From contig JALVVQ010000290.1 in NCBI GenBank assembly GCA_027023325.1, positions 1-6,795 on the forward strand: a DNA stretch of 6,795 nt, in the 5' to 3' direction. How positions within the stretch are numbered: the first letter of the stretch is position 1; every line of letters begins with the position of its first letter. The position numbers were made by a program, and so were the translations under genes. The DNA is from Campylobacteraceae bacterium (GTDB lineage Bacteria > Campylobacterota > Campylobacteria > Campylobacterales > Sulfurovaceae). Shown here in pieces: positions 4,878 through 6,795 of this stretch. The notes beneath the pieces are model-generated. The model was given only the letters and a program-made list of their open reading frames with translations. It was not told the origin of the DNA and did no database searches.

Positions 4878-6179
4878 ATGTTTGCACGCTTCAAGCTCAA
4901 AGAGCATGGCACTGATGTCAAAACAGAATTTATGGCAGGTTTTACTACTTTTCTTACCATGATGTATATTGTTCCGGTCAACGGCTTCATTCTGGCAGAT
5001 GCCGGTCTGCCCATGGGTGCTGTCGTCACTGCCACCGCGCTGGTTACAATTCTGGCCACACTTTTTTCAGGTCTCTGGGGCAACACCCCTATCGCCATGA
5101 GTGTGGGCATGGGGCTCAATGCCTACTTTGCCTATGGTTTGGTGCTCGGCATGAAAATACCTTGGCAGACTGCTTTGGGTATCGTTTTCATTTCTGGTAT
5201 TATCTTCGTTGTACTCTCTTTTACCAAATTCAGGGTATGGATTATGACCTCTATCCCTATGGATCTGCGTCGTGCGATTTCAGCAGGTATCGGTGCCTTT
5301 ATCGCCTTTATTGGCTTCAAAGAGATGCACATGATCGTAGCCAACAAAGCCACTTTTGTTTCTTTGGGGAAATTTTCTGATCCCCATGTCATGCTGGGTG
5401 CATTGGGACTGATGTTGGTATTGGTACTGTATGCTTATCGCATCAAAGGGTCATTTATCCTTGCTGTCGCGATTACTTCAATAGTCGGATGGGTAACGGG
5501 TATCGCAGAAGCACCCAAAGGATTTTTGAGTGCCCCTGAGTCTATAGCACCTATTGCCATGCAGCTTGATATCGGGTCAGCCTTGACCCTCACGCTCCTT
5601 CCTGTTATCATCACCTTTCTGATCACGGACATGTTTGACACATTGGGTACACTGACAGCCGTAGGCGCCAGAGCAGACCTCTTTCAGGATGGTACGACAG
5701 AAGATAAGGCATTGGAAAAAACACTTGAAGCAGATGCGGTTGCTACTGTTGCCGGATCACTCCTGGGTGTCTCCACCACCACTTCGTTCATAGAATCTGC
5801 CAGTGGGGTAGAAGCAGGTGGTCGTACAGGACTAACCGCCGTCTTCACTGCGATGTTCTTTGTACTGACACTCTTTATGCTGCCTCTCTTCAAGGCGATT
5901 CCCGAGCCTGCCATTCTGCCTATTCTTGTTGCAGTTGGTGTGCTGATGTTTACAGAATTGGGACGCATGAATTTTGCCGAGATGGATACAGCTACGGCTG
6001 CAGGCGCATTCTTGGCCATCCTGGTCATGCCTCTTACTTTCTCTATCACCAATGGACTGGCTGCGGCTTTTGTCACTTATACAGTCATCAAGCTGGCAAA
6101 AGGAGAGTTTAAAGATCTCAATCTTGGCGTGTTGCTCATTGCACTCATCTCGCTCATTGTCTTTGTCGTACACGGTTAA
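4878..6179 (+). CDS. NCS2 family purine permease (AzgA/PbuG group)
   Basis: An inner membrane importer of purine bases, most likely guanine, hypoxanthine or adenine, probably proton-driven. The 433 residues are normal for the AzgA-type branch of NCS2. Visible motifs are TTFLTMMYIVPVN (about 23-35, first membrane segment), SVGMGLNAYFAYG (75-87), TDMFDTLGTL (250-259, the acidic segment-8 motif) and SFIESASGVEAGGRTG (303-318, segment-10 motif with Glu306). About 12 or more hydrophobic segments are present. The ATG at 4878 is chosen because AAAAGG lies seven bases before it; the open frame continues upstream into luxS on the other strand and is not used. Fourteen bases separate it from the phosphoribosyltransferase gene, so the pair is one operon. 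The exact substrate cannot be read from sequence. Confidence 0.94.
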   Translation: MFARFKLKEHGTDVKTEFMAGFTTFLTMMYIVPVNGFILADAGLPMGAVVTATALVTILATLFSGLWGNTPIAMSVGMGLNAYFAYGLVLGMKIPWQTALGIVFISGIIFVVLSFTKFRVWIMTSIPMDLRRAISAGIGAFIAFIGFKEMHMIVANKATFVSLGKFSDPHVMLGALGLMLVLVLYAYRIKGSFILAVAITSIVGWVTGIAEAPKGFLSAPESIAPIAMQLDIGSALTLTLLPVIITFLITDMFDTLGTLTAVGARADLFQDGTTEDKALEKTLEADAVATVAGSLLGVSTTTSFIESASGVEAGGRTGLTAVFTAMFFVLTLFMLPLFKAIPEPAILPILVAVGVLMFTELGRMNFAEMDTATAAGAFLAILVMPLTFSITNGLAAAFVTYTVIKLAKGEFKDLNLGVLLIALISLIVFVVHG

Positions 6180-6193
6180 GAAAAGGAAAGGTT

Positions 6194-6655
6194 TTGGAAA
6201 AATATTATTACGGCTATGAAGAGTTCGTGGATGATGCTGCTGCCTTAGTATACAAAATACAGGATTTTGATCCCGACACACTTTTGGCTGTTGCCAGAGG
6301 TGGGCTAACTCTTGGACACTTTATGGCACAAGGGATGGACACACGAAGGCTTTTTGCTCTCAACTCTATCCATTATGACAAAACACAGAAGCTGGATACA
6401 CTTGAGGTATTCAACATCCCCGATCTCAGCACAGCCAAAAGAGTGCTGATTGTAGATGATATTATTGACAGTGGAGAGACATTGAGAGAGGTACTAAAAA
6501 TGCTCAAAGCACAGTACCCTCACTGCGAATTCAAGCTGGCAACGATCTTCTACAAACCTACGGCTGTCATCGAGGCAGACTACACACTGAAAAAAGCATA
6601 CGACTGGATTGATTTTTTCTGGGAGGTAGATTTGTTACACAAAGTTGCAAAATAG
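6194..6655 (+). CDS. gpt: Purine phosphoribosyltransferase, Gpt (xanthine-guanine) type
   Basis: Joins a purine base with PRPP to make the nucleoside monophosphate, trapping the imported base in the cytoplasm. The 153 residues match E. coli Gpt (152). Seen are the pyrophosphate loop ARGGL (34-38), the PRPP-binding motif RVLIVDDIIDSGETL (83-97) and, near the C-terminus, WIDFFWE (138-144), which corresponds to the Trp-Ile pair that stacks on the base in Gpt. The start is TTG at 6194, with AAGGA six bases upstream; the next in-frame ATG falls after the ARGGL loop, so it cannot be the start. The gene follows the NCS2 permease by 14 bases. Preference among guanine, xanthine and hypoxanthine is inferred from family only. 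Confidence 0.9.
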   Translation: MEKYYYGYEEFVDDAAALVYKIQDFDPDTLLAVARGGLTLGHFMAQGMDTRRLFALNSIHYDKTQKLDTLEVFNIPDLSTAKRVLIVDDIIDSGETLREVLKMLKAQYPHCEFKLATIFYKPTAVIEADYTLKKAYDWIDFFWEVDLLHKVAK

Positions 6656-6660
6656 TAACA

Positions 6661-6689
6661 TTTAAGGGTAATCTTAAGTCATACTTAAA
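6661..6689. repeat. Three TTAAG-type boxes with near-dyad symmetry
   Basis: TTTAAG (6661-6666), the self-complementary CTTAAG (6673-6678) and CTTAAA (6684-6689) lie 11-12 bases apart, about one helical turn. The outer two are reverse complements of each other around the central box. They sit just upstream of the candidate -10 of the next gene, as an operator would. They could instead fold weakly at the end of the gpt transcript, but there is no U-tract. Confidence 0.35.
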
Positions 6690-6698
6690 GGTATTTTG

Positions 6699-6704
6699 TA
6701 TAGA
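6699..6704 (+). promoter_or_regulatory. Candidate -10 for the last, secreted-protein gene
   Basis: TATAGA preceded by TATTTTG lies 36 bases before the start codon. A -35 is not convincing, which is common in Campylobacterota, where a T-rich stretch often replaces it. The rest of the 85-base gap holds the TTAAG boxes and the AAGGAG ribosome site (6728-6733). Confidence 0.3.
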
Positions 6705-6740
6705 CTCGAACTGTACTTTAACCCAATAAGGAGAATATGA

Positions 6741-6795
6741 ATGAAAAGATTACTTAAACTTTCAGCAGCAGCAGCATTAGTTGCAACACTATCAA
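6741..6795 (+). CDS. Start of a secreted protein, cut by the window end
   Basis: Eighteen codons are visible: MKRLLKLSAAAALVATLS, a positively charged start followed by a hydrophobic Ala/Leu stretch, typical of a Sec signal peptide. AAGGAG lies seven bases upstream. An ATG at 6737 is too close to the ribosome site and opens a frame that stops after six codons, so 6741 is the start. The mature protein is outside the window; a porin, cytochrome or binding protein would all fit and none can be preferred. Confidence 0.75.
   Translation, partial: MKRLLKLSAAAALVATLS

Noticed and set aside
5684..6281. Open frames of 130 and 149 codons opposite the permease
   Set aside because: They lie antisense to a clear membrane transporter, are rich in shadow composition, and have no convincing start sites.

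Overview
The window looks like chromosomal DNA from a Campylobacterota (epsilonproteobacterial) organism, most likely a Sulfurovum/Sulfurimonas-like lineage. This is inferred from the gene set (a PEB4-type periplasmic chaperone next to class II aldolase, as in Campylobacter and Helicobacter), from AAGGAAG/GGAG ribosome sites, tight gene packing and moderate GC. No database search was possible. There are no mobile elements, CRISPR arrays, tRNAs or rRNAs.

Layout. (1) 1-446 (+): 3' end of nrdB, ribonucleotide reductase small subunit. (2) 447-496: a short convergent gap with a GC-rich palindrome, a likely shared terminator and possibly a dispersed repeat. (3) 3175-497 (-): three genes, peb4 (SurA/PEB4-type chaperone with a parvulin domain), a 233-residue secreted LysM protein, and fba (class II fructose-bisphosphate aldolase). 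The LysM protein appears to be a rearranged paralogue of its neighbour: the chaperone-like core is kept, the parvulin domain is missing and a LysM domain is added. (4) 3268-3924 (+): nth, endonuclease III, divergent from peb4. (5) 4738-3921 (-): luxS and an overlapping 101-residue protein of unknown function whose end overlaps the end of nth by four bases. (6) 4878-6655 (+): an NCS2 purine permease and a Gpt-like phosphoribosyltransferase, a purine salvage pair divergent from luxS. (7) 6741-6795 (+): the first 18 codons of a secreted protein that runs off the window.

How the genes work together. The permease should bring a purine base into the cell and the phosphoribosyltransferase should trap it as a nucleotide. 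LuxS works in the activated methyl cycle, whose preceding step releases adenine, so its shared upstream region with the permease may be meaningful or merely positional. PEB4 and the LysM protein would both act in the periplasm, one free and one probably tethered to peptidoglycan.

The best candidates for something undescribed are the LysM-anchored, parvulin-less chaperone paralogue; an A8 run plus stem-loop in its linker, where either shift of frame would remove the LysM domain; a perfect 24-bp palindrome inside the small gene after luxS; and an E-x3-H spacing at the metal-ligand motif of NrdB, where E-x2-H is usual.
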